A DNA stretch of 24,907 nt from positions 1 to 24,907 of IMG/VR virus record IMGVR_UViG_3300021963_000616; one strand, given 5' to 3'. Shown piece by piece: positions 1-7,297 of the stretch. The notes under the pieces are model-generated. The model did not search any database. It was not told where the DNA came from and saw only the letters and a program-made list of their open reading frames with translations. The DNA comes from a virus. Positions within the stretch are counted from its first letter, which is position 1. The number at the start of each line of letters is the position of its first letter. Made by a program: the position numbers and the translations under genes.

Positions 1-65
1 AATATAAAAGGAATATTTGAAATAAAAAACTTTTAATAAAATTATTTTAAATATTTATTGAATAT

Positions 66-99
66 AAAAAATCCCTACCAGCAAAGCCAATAGGGAAAT
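66..99 (-). terminator. Rho-independent terminator closing the operon
   Basis: On the minus strand, TTTCCCTA and TAGGGA form a 6-bp stem (91-96 with 72-77) around a loop of about 13 nt, directly followed by six T (66-71). It lies about 40 nt beyond the stop of the metallophosphoesterase gene, the last gene on this strand. The position and the U-tract support termination of the late transcript. The stem is short but GC-rich for this AT-rich DNA. Confidence 0.75.
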
Positions 100-140
100 T
101 ATAATAATACTTAAACCATTTAACTTATGAAAAGACAAAT

Positions 141-1133
141 TTAAACAATTTTTCCATCTCTTATTTGAATATTTTTAACATTTGATTTCCCGTTCTCTAT
201 TTCAACTATTGCAAACCCATGATTGTGCATTGAGAATGGCATATACTTAGGACTTAGTAAGGTTAAACAACCAGTGCTATAAGTGTTTACAAATTCCTTA
301 AATCCTGTTTTCTTTTGAGTTGTAGATGTACGATGCACATGACCTATTAAAGTATTACATAAGGTTTTGTTTAAAAGGTTTTGGCTTGGATTAACTCCGC
401 CACCTCCGTAAAGTTCATGACCATGTAAAACCAATAAATCTCCCATCTCCATTCCTTGCCAATCTTCAACCATGATAATACCTAACTTATCTAATCTAAA
501 AAATATGTTAAATTGTAAGTCATGCAACTGTGCAAATTCTTCTGCACCATCATTTAATGCCCTTGCATATCTATTCTCATGGTTTCCTAACTTATAATAA
601 ATAGGTATGTTTCTGAATATGTCCCTTAGCTTTTGTAGAAATTCCCTGTTCATATCTACCTCTCTTTTTAGATCCCTTTCATCTTTTGATGGATTATGTC
701 GGCTTATGCTCACCATGTCCTGTATATCCCCGTTTAAATAAAGGCAATCAATGTTTTGCTCCTTTAAATGTTTGATAGCACAGGTAAGAGCAGTAAGATC
801 ATGGTAAGGGAAATGAATGTCTGAAAGTATTCCAACTTTTTTTAAATTGCTTGGTAATTTAGCAGATAAATATTCTTTGCCAATGCTTGGTTCAATACCA
901 AAGTTGTCTAATGTTTCAAGGTTGTAGTTTACAATAACTGGTGGCATCTCATGATTAACTGCCTGCAAAGACCTATCCCTTGCCAAAATATTGTACTGGC
1001 TCATTAATTTCCTTAATGAATTTGCACTTTTATATCCATACATTTCATAAAATGAATTGTAAAAATCCGTTTTGCTAAGATTTGTAGAAAAGAAATGTTC
1101 CTTAATCTTTTGCAGTTTATCTTCCATTTTCAT
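141..1133 (-). CDS. Calcineurin-like metallophosphoesterase
   Basis: 330-aa protein with the metal-binding motifs of the calcineurin-like phosphoesterase superfamily in order: DIH (D105, H107), GD (135-136), GNHE (183-186), GH (238-239) and GHVH (264-267). These residues normally hold two metal ions for phosphomonoester or phosphodiester hydrolysis. The substrate cannot be told from sequence. The first 100 residues are an extra, mostly helical region with basic residues that might bind nucleic acid (inference). The ATG at 1133 is preceded by GGAGGAAT, one of the few clear Shine-Dalgarno sequences here, inside the end of the upstream gene (17-nt overlap). It is the last gene before the terminator and follows the lysis genes. 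Phages often carry such enzymes, for example the lambda phosphatase, but its role in a late operon is unclear. The family is confident; the function is not. Confidence 0.85.
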   Translation of the reverse strand: MKMEDKLQKIKEHFFSTNLSKTDFYNSFYEMYGYKSANSLRKLMSQYNILARDRSLQAVNHEMPPVIVNYNLETLDNFGIEPSIGKEYLSAKLPSNLKKVGILSDIHFPYHDLTALTCAIKHLKEQNIDCLYLNGDIQDMVSISRHNPSKDERDLKREVDMNREFLQKLRDIFRNIPIYYKLGNHENRYARALNDGAEEFAQLHDLQFNIFFRLDKLGIIMVEDWQGMEMGDLLVLHGHELYGGGGVNPSQNLLNKTLCNTLIGHVHRTSTTQKKTGFKEFVNTYSTGCLTLLSPKYMPFSMHNHGFAIVEIENGKSNVKNIQIRDGKIV

Positions 1134-1308
1134 ATTCCTCCATTATAACATCAACTAAAAATTCGATATTGTTTAAAACTTTCATTCGTAATGCAAAGCC
1201 TGCATCATCAATGTACTGAATATTTTCCATGACATCCATCATAGTTTCAAGAAGATCGTTTGCTTTGCTTCTTTTATTTTCTATTTGCTCAATCGTTTTA
1301 TTTGGCAT
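1117..1308 (-). CDS. Small helical protein of unknown function
   Basis: 63-aa protein if started at the ATG at 1308, which overlaps the stop codon of the preceding spanin-like gene as TGATG; a TTG one codon earlier is also open but less likely. The sequence is charged, Met-rich and predicted all-helical (MMDVMENIQYIDD near the middle), with no signal peptide or membrane segment. I do not recognise a family. Coupling to the spanin gene upstream and overlap with the metallophosphoesterase downstream suggest it is a real gene in the operon. It could be a small partner or regulator of either neighbour, but nothing in the sequence shows this. Confidence 0.6.
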   Translation of the reverse strand: MPNKTIEQIENKRSKANDLLETMMDVMENIQYIDDAGFALRMKVLNNIEFLVDVIMEEYENGR

Positions 1309-1751
1309 CAATAGATATATTTAAAATAAACCCAGACAGAAATTAATAATCCTTGAATTAGCATCGTTAATATTGCCCATGTAGGAATCACTTCTTTAAC
1401 TATTCTTTCAAAGGTTATATGCTCGGTTTCTTTTAATTTAGATTGGTATTGTTTTTCGTACACATTCTTTATTGAATCTATATCGATTGTGGCTTTGATA
1501 GTTCCCTTGTAAGACCTTATTATTATCTTGCCTTGTGGTATTGTTATCTTGCTATAAAATCGTGTCAGTAAGCCTAAAGAATCGCAAGGATTTTCTATGA
1601 TTAAGGTGTCCTTAACTGAATTGTAAATATGTACTATCTTTTCAGTTCTGAAGGTATCTATTTTGATAATAGACTTTTGTGTTTCTACCTTGCTTGTCTT
1701 GCAAGATATAATGGTAAGAAGTATAAGTAGGATTGCTAATTTGTTTGTCAT
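1308..1751 (-). CDS. Candidate unimolecular spanin (lipoprotein with C-terminal membrane anchor)
   Basis: 147-aa protein with two opposite membrane anchors. The N-terminus is a lipoprotein signal peptide: MTNK, a hydrophobic stretch and the lipobox IISC with Cys17 as the lipidation site. The C-terminus (about residues 124-147, starting PTWAILTMLIQ) is a single hydrophobic segment rich in aromatic residues. Between them is a mainly polar region of about 105 residues. This is the architecture of unimolecular spanins such as phage T1 gp11, which link outer and inner membranes and fuse them in the last step of Gram-negative lysis. The gene directly follows the lysozyme gene, with an ATGA overlap (1748-1751), where spanins are expected. 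The residues after Cys17 (KTSK) lack the acidic surface-export signal known in Bacteroidota lipoproteins, which fits a periplasm-facing anchor. Function is inferred from topology and position, not homology. Confidence 0.65.
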   Translation of the reverse strand: MTNKLAILLILLTIISCKTSKVETQKSIIKIDTFRTEKIVHIYNSVKDTLIIENPCDSLGLLTRFYSKITIPQGKIIIRSYKGTIKATIDIDSIKNVYEKQYQSKLKETEHITFERIVKEVIPTWAILTMLIQGLLISVWVYFKYIY

Positions 1752-2194
1752 GAAAAATAAAGTTTGGATTCTGCTTGCCTTCTTTGTGTTAAGCCTTTAA
1801 CTGGAACTCCTTTGACTTTATTCCAAATCAAAAATTGGCTTTCAATAAATTTGTCATTAGGATTAGCATTGACTTTTTTAAGTAGTGTGCTTTTCTTCAA
1901 TGCACCTGTGCCGACATTATAAGCAAATGATACTAAGGCATCAAATTGGTTTTGAGTAATGTCATCTCTTGTAAATGAATCAACTGAACTTTCATAATGC
2001 TTTAATACATTTAAAAAGATTTCAGTTGCTCTTGCTTGGGTAATCTCTGGATCTGTCATCCTTACCTTTGTACCATCTGGATAGTATGTGCATCCAATTG
2101 ATATTGTCGGAATACCTGCAGGACATAGGTAAGGTTTTAACCTAACTCCCTCAAATCTTTTTAGCAGGTCGAGTCCTTTTTGGCTTATCTTCAT
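1748..2194 (-). CDS. Endolysin, GH24 T4-type lysozyme
   Basis: 148-aa muramidase that should cleave the glycan strands of peptidoglycan at lysis. It has the T4 lysozyme-type active site: catalytic Glu15 in RFEGVRLKPY, then Cys24 where T4 has Asp20, and Thr30 (T4 Thr26) in PTISIG. This E-C-T arrangement is common among phage GH24 enzymes. The later motif QNQFDALVSFAYNVG (about residues 100-114) and the C-terminal QRRQAE are also typical of the family, and the length is normal for a single-domain enzyme. There is no signal peptide or SAR segment, so it needs a holin, which fits the membrane protein encoded just upstream. The ATG at 2194 is preferred over the TTG one codon earlier. It overlaps the holin candidate by 44 nt and the spanin gene by 4 nt. 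Confidence 0.92.
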   Translation of the reverse strand: MKISQKGLDLLKRFEGVRLKPYLCPAGIPTISIGCTYYPDGTKVRMTDPEITQARATEIFLNVLKHYESSVDSFTRDDITQNQFDALVSFAYNVGTGALKKSTLLKKVNANPNDKFIESQFLIWNKVKGVPVKGLTQRRQAESKLYFS

Positions 2195-2456
2195 CAAGTT
2201 TGCTTCTTAACTCTATGTTTTCAGTTCTTAAATTATGAATTTCGGTAGTCAAGGTTTCAACCTTAATTTTTAAATCGGCAACTTCTTGCTTCATATCGTT
2301 TGCCATTTCTCGCCAAATCTTAATTGCTTCTTGGACATTGGTTATCTCGCCAGCCTCAACTTCAACCTGTGCTTTTTTTCTGCCAAAAATCCATGTGATT
2401 ATTGATGCAAAGAATGCAGTCAATGTTGGCAAGATAACTTCATTCCAATGTTCCAT
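2151..2456 (-). CDS. Holin candidate: one membrane segment plus coiled coil
   Basis: 101-aa protein. Residues about 8-25 (LPTLTAFFASIITWIF) form a hydrophobic helix followed at once by positive charges (GRKKA). Residues about 40-90 are a charged heptad-like coiled coil (DLKIKVETLTTEIHNLRTE), ending in a basic tail (KPKRTRPAKKI). It overlaps the lysozyme gene by 44 nt and its ATG overlaps the previous stop codon (TAATG). A small membrane protein coupled to an endolysin that lacks an export signal is the expected place for a holin, and no other holin candidate lies nearby. The single membrane span with a long soluble coiled coil is unusual for textbook holins, so it might instead be a membrane-anchored lysis accessory protein. 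Confidence 0.55.
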   Translation of the reverse strand: MEHWNEVILPTLTAFFASIITWIFGRKKAQVEVEAGEITNVQEAIKIWREMANDMKQEVADLKIKVETLTTEIHNLRTENIELRSKLDEDKPKRTRPAKKI

Positions 2457-2722
2457 TACTTTTTAAGTGCTTTTAAGATTTGTGCTTTTGCAATTATTGC
2501 AAAGTTTTCATTGTCTTTGACAAATGATGTAAATGTTTCAAGATCAGATGAATCAAGTTCCAATGATTCTCCTTTGTTTAATGCTAATGCCCATTCCCAA
2601 AATTTTAAAGCATCTCCTTTAGATTGTTGAACTAATGAGTTTGCAACTACTTTTCCTGCATTGGCATTTTCAATGATGTTTCCATCAAGATCCAATAGAT
2701 TAAAATTTAAATCAATTTTCAT
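2456..2722 (-). CDS. Small conserved-looking phage protein, function unknown
   Basis: 88-aa soluble protein. The N-terminal third is beta-rich (KIDLNFNLLDLDG) and the rest is helical, with a KGDALKFWEWALALNKGE stretch and a basic end. There is no signal peptide or membrane segment. The leader is A-rich (ACAAAACAAAA before the ATG), as is common for Bacteroidota genes. It sits between the fibre gene and the lysis cassette; its TAA overlaps the ATG of the holin candidate. I have the impression that similar proteins occur at this place in other Bacteroidota phages, but I cannot name a family. A minor virion part or a lysis accessory role are both possible. Confidence 0.7.
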   Translation of the reverse strand: MKIDLNFNLLDLDGNIIENANAGKVVANSLVQQSKGDALKFWEWALALNKGESLELDSSDLETFTSFVKDNENFAIIAKAQILKALKK

Positions 2723-2757
2723 TTTTGTTTTGTTTAGTTAAAAATTATGTAAATATA

Positions 2758-5700
2758 TTATTTGTTTTTTAAAATTGTTATTTCTGCTGATAGTTCTTGT
2801 ATGGCTTTTAACATTACAGGTACAATTATAGAATAATCTACGCTTTGCATTTTCTCGCCATCTTTTACACCGCCTACTGCATAAGGAATAACCTCTTGTA
2901 ATTCGTGTGCCATAACTCCATAAACTCTATTGCCAGTTTCTTTATATTTGTAATCGTAAACTTTTATTTTATTTAAAATATCATTACCATTAAATTCTTT
3001 TAAATCAGTTTTTAATCTATAATCAGAAGTTACATTATATCTAACTAATCCTGCACTTCTATTATAATCAATACTTCCTCTTGAAGTTATAGATGTTTCC
3101 GTAGTAAACTCAATAAATAGATTATTACCACTTGATACTGCACTCCACAATTCTAATCCTTGTTGAGCAGAATTTGAATTTTTAAAAGTAGGTCCTGCAT
3201 CAATACTATTTACATGTAATATTGTATTTGCACCAACTATTGGGGATGTAGTACCAATGCAAACTGCTCCCCCACTTGTAATTCGCATACGTTCAACCAA
3301 GTTTGTGCCGTTACTTGTCCATATTCTAAACGCACCTAATTCATTCCCTGATGTTGCATTTTCCTTAAATCCATCAATGGCTGCATATACTCCTTGTGCA
3401 GTTGTCCCCGTTTTATAACCATTAAAAGAAATACCTCCACCAACTCCAGCAGCCATGCTTGTATTATCTTGAATAAGTAGATGCCATCCTCCAGTATTTG
3501 CTTTAGCATTAACACTCGAAAACGTGGCTGCACCAGTGGAGGCAATAGCTAAAGCACTAGCACTATTTACTACAAATGACATAATATAAGGCAATGTAGG
3601 ATGAGTTGCACCATATAAACCTATGTATGTAGTTGTATTTGAATTTGTTAAAAGTAGTCTACCTACTGAATCGCCTCCATTAATTCTCGCATCGCTACCA
3701 CTTAAAATTAAATTACCGCCAGCCGTTACACTACTCGAAAACGTGGCTGCACCATTAGAATCAATTGTTGCACGAATGAATGAATTTGTTCCAAATTGTA
3801 ATGATGTTGCACCTAAAGTTCCTATTTGTGTAGCATATGCACTTCCATTGTTAAAAACATTTGTTCCAGTACTACTTCCTAAAACCCAAATACCATTACC
3901 ACCCGTATTAGCTAATTGAATAGCTTGATAACCAGTCGTTGCAGATATAGAAGTAAATACATTTGAATTATTTCCAACCGTACTAGTAATAACTCCGCTA
4001 AACGAAGCAGTTGTTCCAAATAATGCTCCAGTTAATGTACCTCCAGTTAATGGTAAATATCCACTTAAAGCAGAACCATAATTAGGAATATTTAAAACTC
4101 CAGTAGTTGAATTATAAGTTGAATTTCCCGAAGTTCCCGTTGTTGTTAAACTTACCGATGCTCTTGCTAAAGCATCTGTGTATTGAGTTAATGAAGTACT
4201 AATAACTCCTGTAGTTGAATTATAAGAAATCCCTGAAGTACCTGATAAAAAAGATGCAGTAATACCACCTAATCCACTTAACGTATAAGTTGGAATATTT
4301 AATACGTTAGAAACTAATGTAGCAGAACCACTTGATCCTGTAGTTGTTAAACTTGTAATTCTATTTGTGTATGCAGTATCCCAATTTGTAGCAGATGCGG
4401 TAGTTGGTATTGCATATCCTGCAGTTAAACTAAATACACCTGTTGTATTGGTATATGTTAATCCTGTGGCAGAAGAAGATAATTCAGTTAAAGCAATATA
4501 ATTATTTGGGTTTGTCGCATTATAAGGTGTAAAACCTAAAGCAGTTGCAATGGATTTCTTTTCCCATAAATTATTAGATGTATTAAATGCTATAATATCA
4601 TTATTAGCAGGAGATTGAGCCGATACATTATGGATTTCATCTAATTCATATCCATTTTGTATCTTAACTTCAATCTGTCCTAATGTCGGATGCGCCCTTG
4701 TAATTACACCAATATAAACTAAATGATTAGGAGCATATTGCTTTGTAGCAGTATAAGTACCAGCAGTAGTAGGAGATAAATAAAGTTGTTGTCCTTCTGT
4801 AAATGCGGATGTATCTATACCTGTTAAATCTCCAGTTAAAACAACATAGCCTTCAGCATTGTTAGCAATATTTGCTTGACATAATCCAAATGTTTGAGCA
4901 GATGTAGAATCACCAGTTGCTAATGCTTTTTCCACAATTGGATTATTGCCTGTAGCACCAGTAATGTAAACAACTGTTCCCTTTGTTAAGGTTGCACCTG
5001 TTTGATTTCTTACAAGCCTAACTAATGTGCCTGCTTGTCCAGCGACAGGAAAAGCAATTAAACTACCATCACCTCCAACATATTGAGTTGTATCACCTGT
5101 TGGATATGGATAATAAGTTGCAGTATCGTAAGAAATTGTACCTGCAGTAGATTTAACAAAACCTGTACCTGATAAATTATTTTGCTTTGTATTTAAAGCA
5201 TTCTGTAAATCAGTTTGGTTAGATAAAGTCCCTGTAATGCCACCCCAAATCGTTCCAACCGTAGGAGAAACCTCGATGTAAGTAGCACCAGACCAACGAT
5301 AAATCTTATTAGTATCTAATGCAACGTATATCTTGCCTGTTGTACCACTTGCAGGAAATGCTGCTAAATCAGCAAACTCTAAAACATCATCTACATAAGA
5401 TGGTAATTGAGTTGATGGAACTAAGCCTCCGCCATCAAGACTTGCATATCCATTGGCAACTCCTTTATTTGCTGCGTTCTCTGGTGTGTAACCTAAAGCA
5501 GTCGTTACATTGCCACTTGTTAATGATAATGTACCTCCTAATGTAAGATTTCCACTTGTTGTAACCGTTCCACTTAAACTTAATCCACTAACCGTTCCTG
5601 TGCCACCAACAGATGTTACCGTTCCTACATTAGTAGTATAACCGCTTGGATTAGAGGCATCATATTTTAAGTTTAAAGCAGTTTGTGTCGCGGTACTAAT

Positions 5701-6402
5701 TGGCTTTAATAAATCAGTAGTATTATCAACATTACCCAAACCAACCATTGATTTAGTAATACCTGAAACCGTACCTGTAAATGTAGGAGATGCCAAAGGT
5801 GCTTTAGTATCTAATGCAGTTTGTGTTGCTGAACTTATTGGCTTATTAACATCGCTTGTATTATCGACATTACCTAAACCAACCATTGCCTTTGTTATGC
5901 CACCAACTGTACCCGTAAACGTAGGATTATTTATATCAGCCTTTAAATTTAAGGCAGTTTGTGTTGCAGTAGAAATAGGTTTATTGACATCACTTGTATT
6001 ATCTACATTTGATAAGCCAACCATTGATTTAGTTATTCCACTAACTGTTCCTGTAAAAGTGGGTGATGCTAATGGTGCTTTGGCATTTAACGCAGTTTGT
6101 AAATCAGTTTGTCCAGATAATGTACCTGTTATTTGCCCCCAAGCAACTACTGCACTTGAATTTATTTGAGTATATGCTGAACCACTCCAACGATACATTA
6201 AACTTGTATCATTGATAACATATAAAGTTGTTAAATCACCTGTAATTGGTAATGCACTAAATGTACTTGCCAAATAATAATTAGATCCAATAATATTCCC
6301 AGATGTTTGAGATACATTGATTGAAACTAAATTTGGAGTTACATTCAGTTGTACGTTATCGGAATTATCGGTAACAATTATATCAATAATATCGTTTGCC
6401 AT
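2758..6402 (-). CDS. Tail fibre with C-terminal S74 intramolecular chaperone
   Basis: 1214-aa host-recognition fibre. Residues 1-108 probably form the virion-attachment part. Residues 109-246 are three near-identical 46-residue repeats (SPTFTGTVSGITKSMVGL core). A later segment repeats the YRWSG...W.GITGTLS.QTDLQ.ALN.K unit of the N-terminal part, showing internal duplication. The long middle is Ser/Thr/Gly-rich beta structure typical of trimeric fibres. The last 89 residues match the peptidase S74 domain of endosialidases and phage fibres: SDYRLK places the Ser1126-Lys1131 dyad at the expected +5 spacing, so self-cleavage before Ser1126 after trimer folding is likely. Its ATG overlaps the stop of the BppU-like gene (TAATG), linking it to baseplate or neck assembly. 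The receptor is unknown; the S74 call is confident. Confidence 0.9.
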   Translation of the reverse strand: MANDIIDIIVTDNSDNVQLNVTPNLVSINVSQTSGNIIGSNYYLASTFSALPITGDLTTLYVINDTSLMYRWSGSAYTQINSSAVVAWGQITGTLSGQTDLQTALNAKAPLASPTFTGTVSGITKSMVGLSNVDNTSDVNKPISTATQTALNLKADINNPTFTGTVGGITKAMVGLGNVDNTSDVNKPISSATQTALDTKAPLASPTFTGTVSGITKSMVGLGNVDNTTDLLKPISTATQTALNLKYDASNPSGYTTNVGTVTSVGGTGTVSGLSLSGTVTTSGNLTLGGTLSLTSGNVTTALGYTPENAANKGVANGYASLDGGGLVPSTQLPSYVDDVLEFADLAAFPASGTTGKIYVALDTNKIYRWSGATYIEVSPTVGTIWGGITGTLSNQTDLQNALNTKQNNLSGTGFVKSTAGTISYDTATYYPYPTGDTTQYVGGDGSLIAFPVAGQAGTLVRLVRNQTGATLTKGTVVYITGATGNNPIVEKALATGDSTSAQTFGLCQANIANNAEGYVVLTGDLTGIDTSAFTEGQQLYLSPTTAGTYTATKQYAPNHLVYIGVITRAHPTLGQIEVKIQNGYELDEIHNVSAQSPANNDIIAFNTSNNLWEKKSIATALGFTPYNATNPNNYIALTELSSSATGLTYTNTTGVFSLTAGYAIPTTASATNWDTAYTNRITSLTTTGSSGSATLVSNVLNIPTYTLSGLGGITASFLSGTSGISYNSTTGVISTSLTQYTDALARASVSLTTTGTSGNSTYNSTTGVLNIPNYGSALSGYLPLTGGTLTGALFGTTASFSGVITSTVGNNSNVFTSISATTGYQAIQLANTGGNGIWVLGSSTGTNVFNNGSAYATQIGTLGATSLQFGTNSFIRATIDSNGAATFSSSVTAGGNLILSGSDARINGGDSVGRLLLTNSNTTTYIGLYGATHPTLPYIMSFVVNSASALAIASTGAATFSSVNAKANTGGWHLLIQDNTSMAAGVGGGISFNGYKTGTTAQGVYAAIDGFKENATSGNELGAFRIWTSNGTNLVERMRITSGGAVCIGTTSPIVGANTILHVNSIDAGPTFKNSNSAQQGLELWSAVSSGNNLFIEFTTETSITSRGSIDYNRSAGLVRYNVTSDYRLKTDLKEFNGNDILNKIKVYDYKYKETGNRVYGVMAHELQEVIPYAVGGVKDGEKMQSVDYSIIVPVMLKAIQELSAEITILKNK
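5665..6078 (-). repeat. Three tandem 138-bp repeats in the fibre gene
   Basis: Three consecutive in-frame units of 46 codons encode residues 109-154, 155-200 and 201-246 of the fibre. Each has the pattern P-x-FTGTV-x-GITK-x-MVGL-x-NVDNT-x-D followed by KPIS and ATQTAL. The protein copies are nearly identical, while the DNA copies differ at many third positions, so the duplication is not brand new. Such units probably form regular shaft turns, and repeat number could vary between relatives and change fibre length. Confidence 0.9.
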
Positions 6403-6740
6403 TATCTTGTAATTTCTTGGGTGATTGAAAAGATTCCTTGAACGTATGTCTTAACCGTATTGTCGGCAAATCTAATTTCTATATCATATTCATAATCATT
6501 AACAGGTATATCAATAATTTGAGTATTGATTTTAAATAAACCTGCAGTTGGTGATGTGATTGTAATTCCTGCACCACTAACAGATGTTAATGATAAAGCA
6601 GGTGTTATGTCATCTGCATTAGTTCTTAATTGCATCCTTATAATTGCACCTGTAAGATTCTTTGCAACATCATTAATCTTCAACTCAAAGTTTACTTGAT
6701 CGAATGTATCTGCTTTTATATGGCTAAAATTAAGACTCAT
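6402..6740 (-). CDS. BppU-like baseplate/fibre-adaptor protein
   Basis: 112-aa all-beta protein. The pattern of a strand (FDQVNFELKINDVAKNLTG), the motif GAIIRMQLRTN, and later GLFKINTQ and YEYDIEIRFADNTVKTYVQG with a closing FSITQEIT resembles the N-terminal domain of BppU, the lactococcal phage baseplate upper protein that holds receptor-binding proteins to the virion. Similar single-domain proteins often precede fibre genes. Its TAA overlaps the ATG of the 1214-aa fibre, supporting a role as fibre adaptor. The leader of about 53 nt upstream is A-rich without a clear Shine-Dalgarno. The fold assignment is from pattern only. Confidence 0.6.
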   Translation of the reverse strand: MSLNFSHIKADTFDQVNFELKINDVAKNLTGAIIRMQLRTNADDITPALSLTSVSGAGITITSPTAGLFKINTQIIDIPVNDYEYDIEIRFADNTVKTYVQGIFSITQEITR

Positions 6741-6793
6741 TTTCTATTTTTTTTAAATATACTTTTAATTTCTTAACGTTTTCTTTCTTGGGT

Positions 6794-7294
6794 TTATAAC
6801 ACCCAACCAATGAAATCGGCTTCTTTACTTGGGAACACATCGGCATTACTGTTTGAATTGTATTCTGGATATAAATTATTATTAAATGACATATAGTCAA
6901 TAAATCTTCTTGTGTAAGATTGAGCAATTGATCTTTCTTTTTCTACTAAGAAATCAATCTCTGATTTATCTACATTAGAACTATTCTCGCTACCATGTTT
7001 GTAAACTCCTTTATTTGCTATTGTATATGCTGCAAATGGTAAATACTCTACCATTGACCAATGTATCAACATAGGCTTTACATAAACGTTTAAAAGCATT
7101 AGATAATTGCCTGCTAAAGTATTGGCAACTATATCTGCATTTAATTTGTTAAATAAATCCGTTCCTAAATAGTTTTGTATATGGATGTCTTGCGCCAACT
7201 TAACCCACTGGATGAAATTATCTGTGTCGATATTTCCATTCAATGCAGTATATTTAATCAATTCATCTCTACTTATAAATAATGCAGTAGCCAT
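6794..7294 (-). CDS. Head-tail connector (adaptor) protein
   Basis: 166-aa mostly helical protein. The N-terminal part (FISRDELIKYTALNGNID, then a FIQWVKLAQDIHIQNYLG segment) resembles Bacteroidota phage structural proteins of the DUF6712 type and, more remotely, gp6-like head-completion proteins that dock under the portal. A central helical block (residues about 60-100) and a region rich in Asn near the end follow. The gene lies 3 nt downstream of the portal stop, the usual place for an adaptor. Its TAA at 6794 is followed by 53 A-rich bases before the next gene. Connector function is inferred from position and pattern. Confidence 0.65.
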   Translation of the reverse strand: MATALFISRDELIKYTALNGNIDTDNFIQWVKLAQDIHIQNYLGTDLFNKLNADIVANTLAGNYLMLLNVYVKPMLIHWSMVEYLPFAAYTIANKGVYKHGSENSSNVDKSEIDFLVEKERSIAQSYTRRFIDYMSFNNNLYPEYNSNSNADVFPSKEADFIGWVL

Positions 7295-7297
7295 ATC

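Noticed and set aside
3623-3919. Plus-strand open frames opposite the fibre gene, also at 5319-5546 and 5897-6169
   Set aside because: They mirror the repetitive fibre sequence, have low-complexity Val/Leu/Pro-rich composition and lack leaders.
6730-6927. Minus-strand open frame between the connector and the BppU-like gene, ending in KKLKVYLKKIENES
   Set aside because: Most of it overlaps the connector gene in another frame and the non-overlapping part has no start codon. A frameshifted connector end is conceivable but no slippery site was seen.
7083-7092. ATAAACGT sequence inside the connector gene resembling the promoter-like element
   Set aside because: It lies within coding sequence, lacks the upstream AAC spacing and is not followed by a start codon; it encodes part of NVYVKPM.
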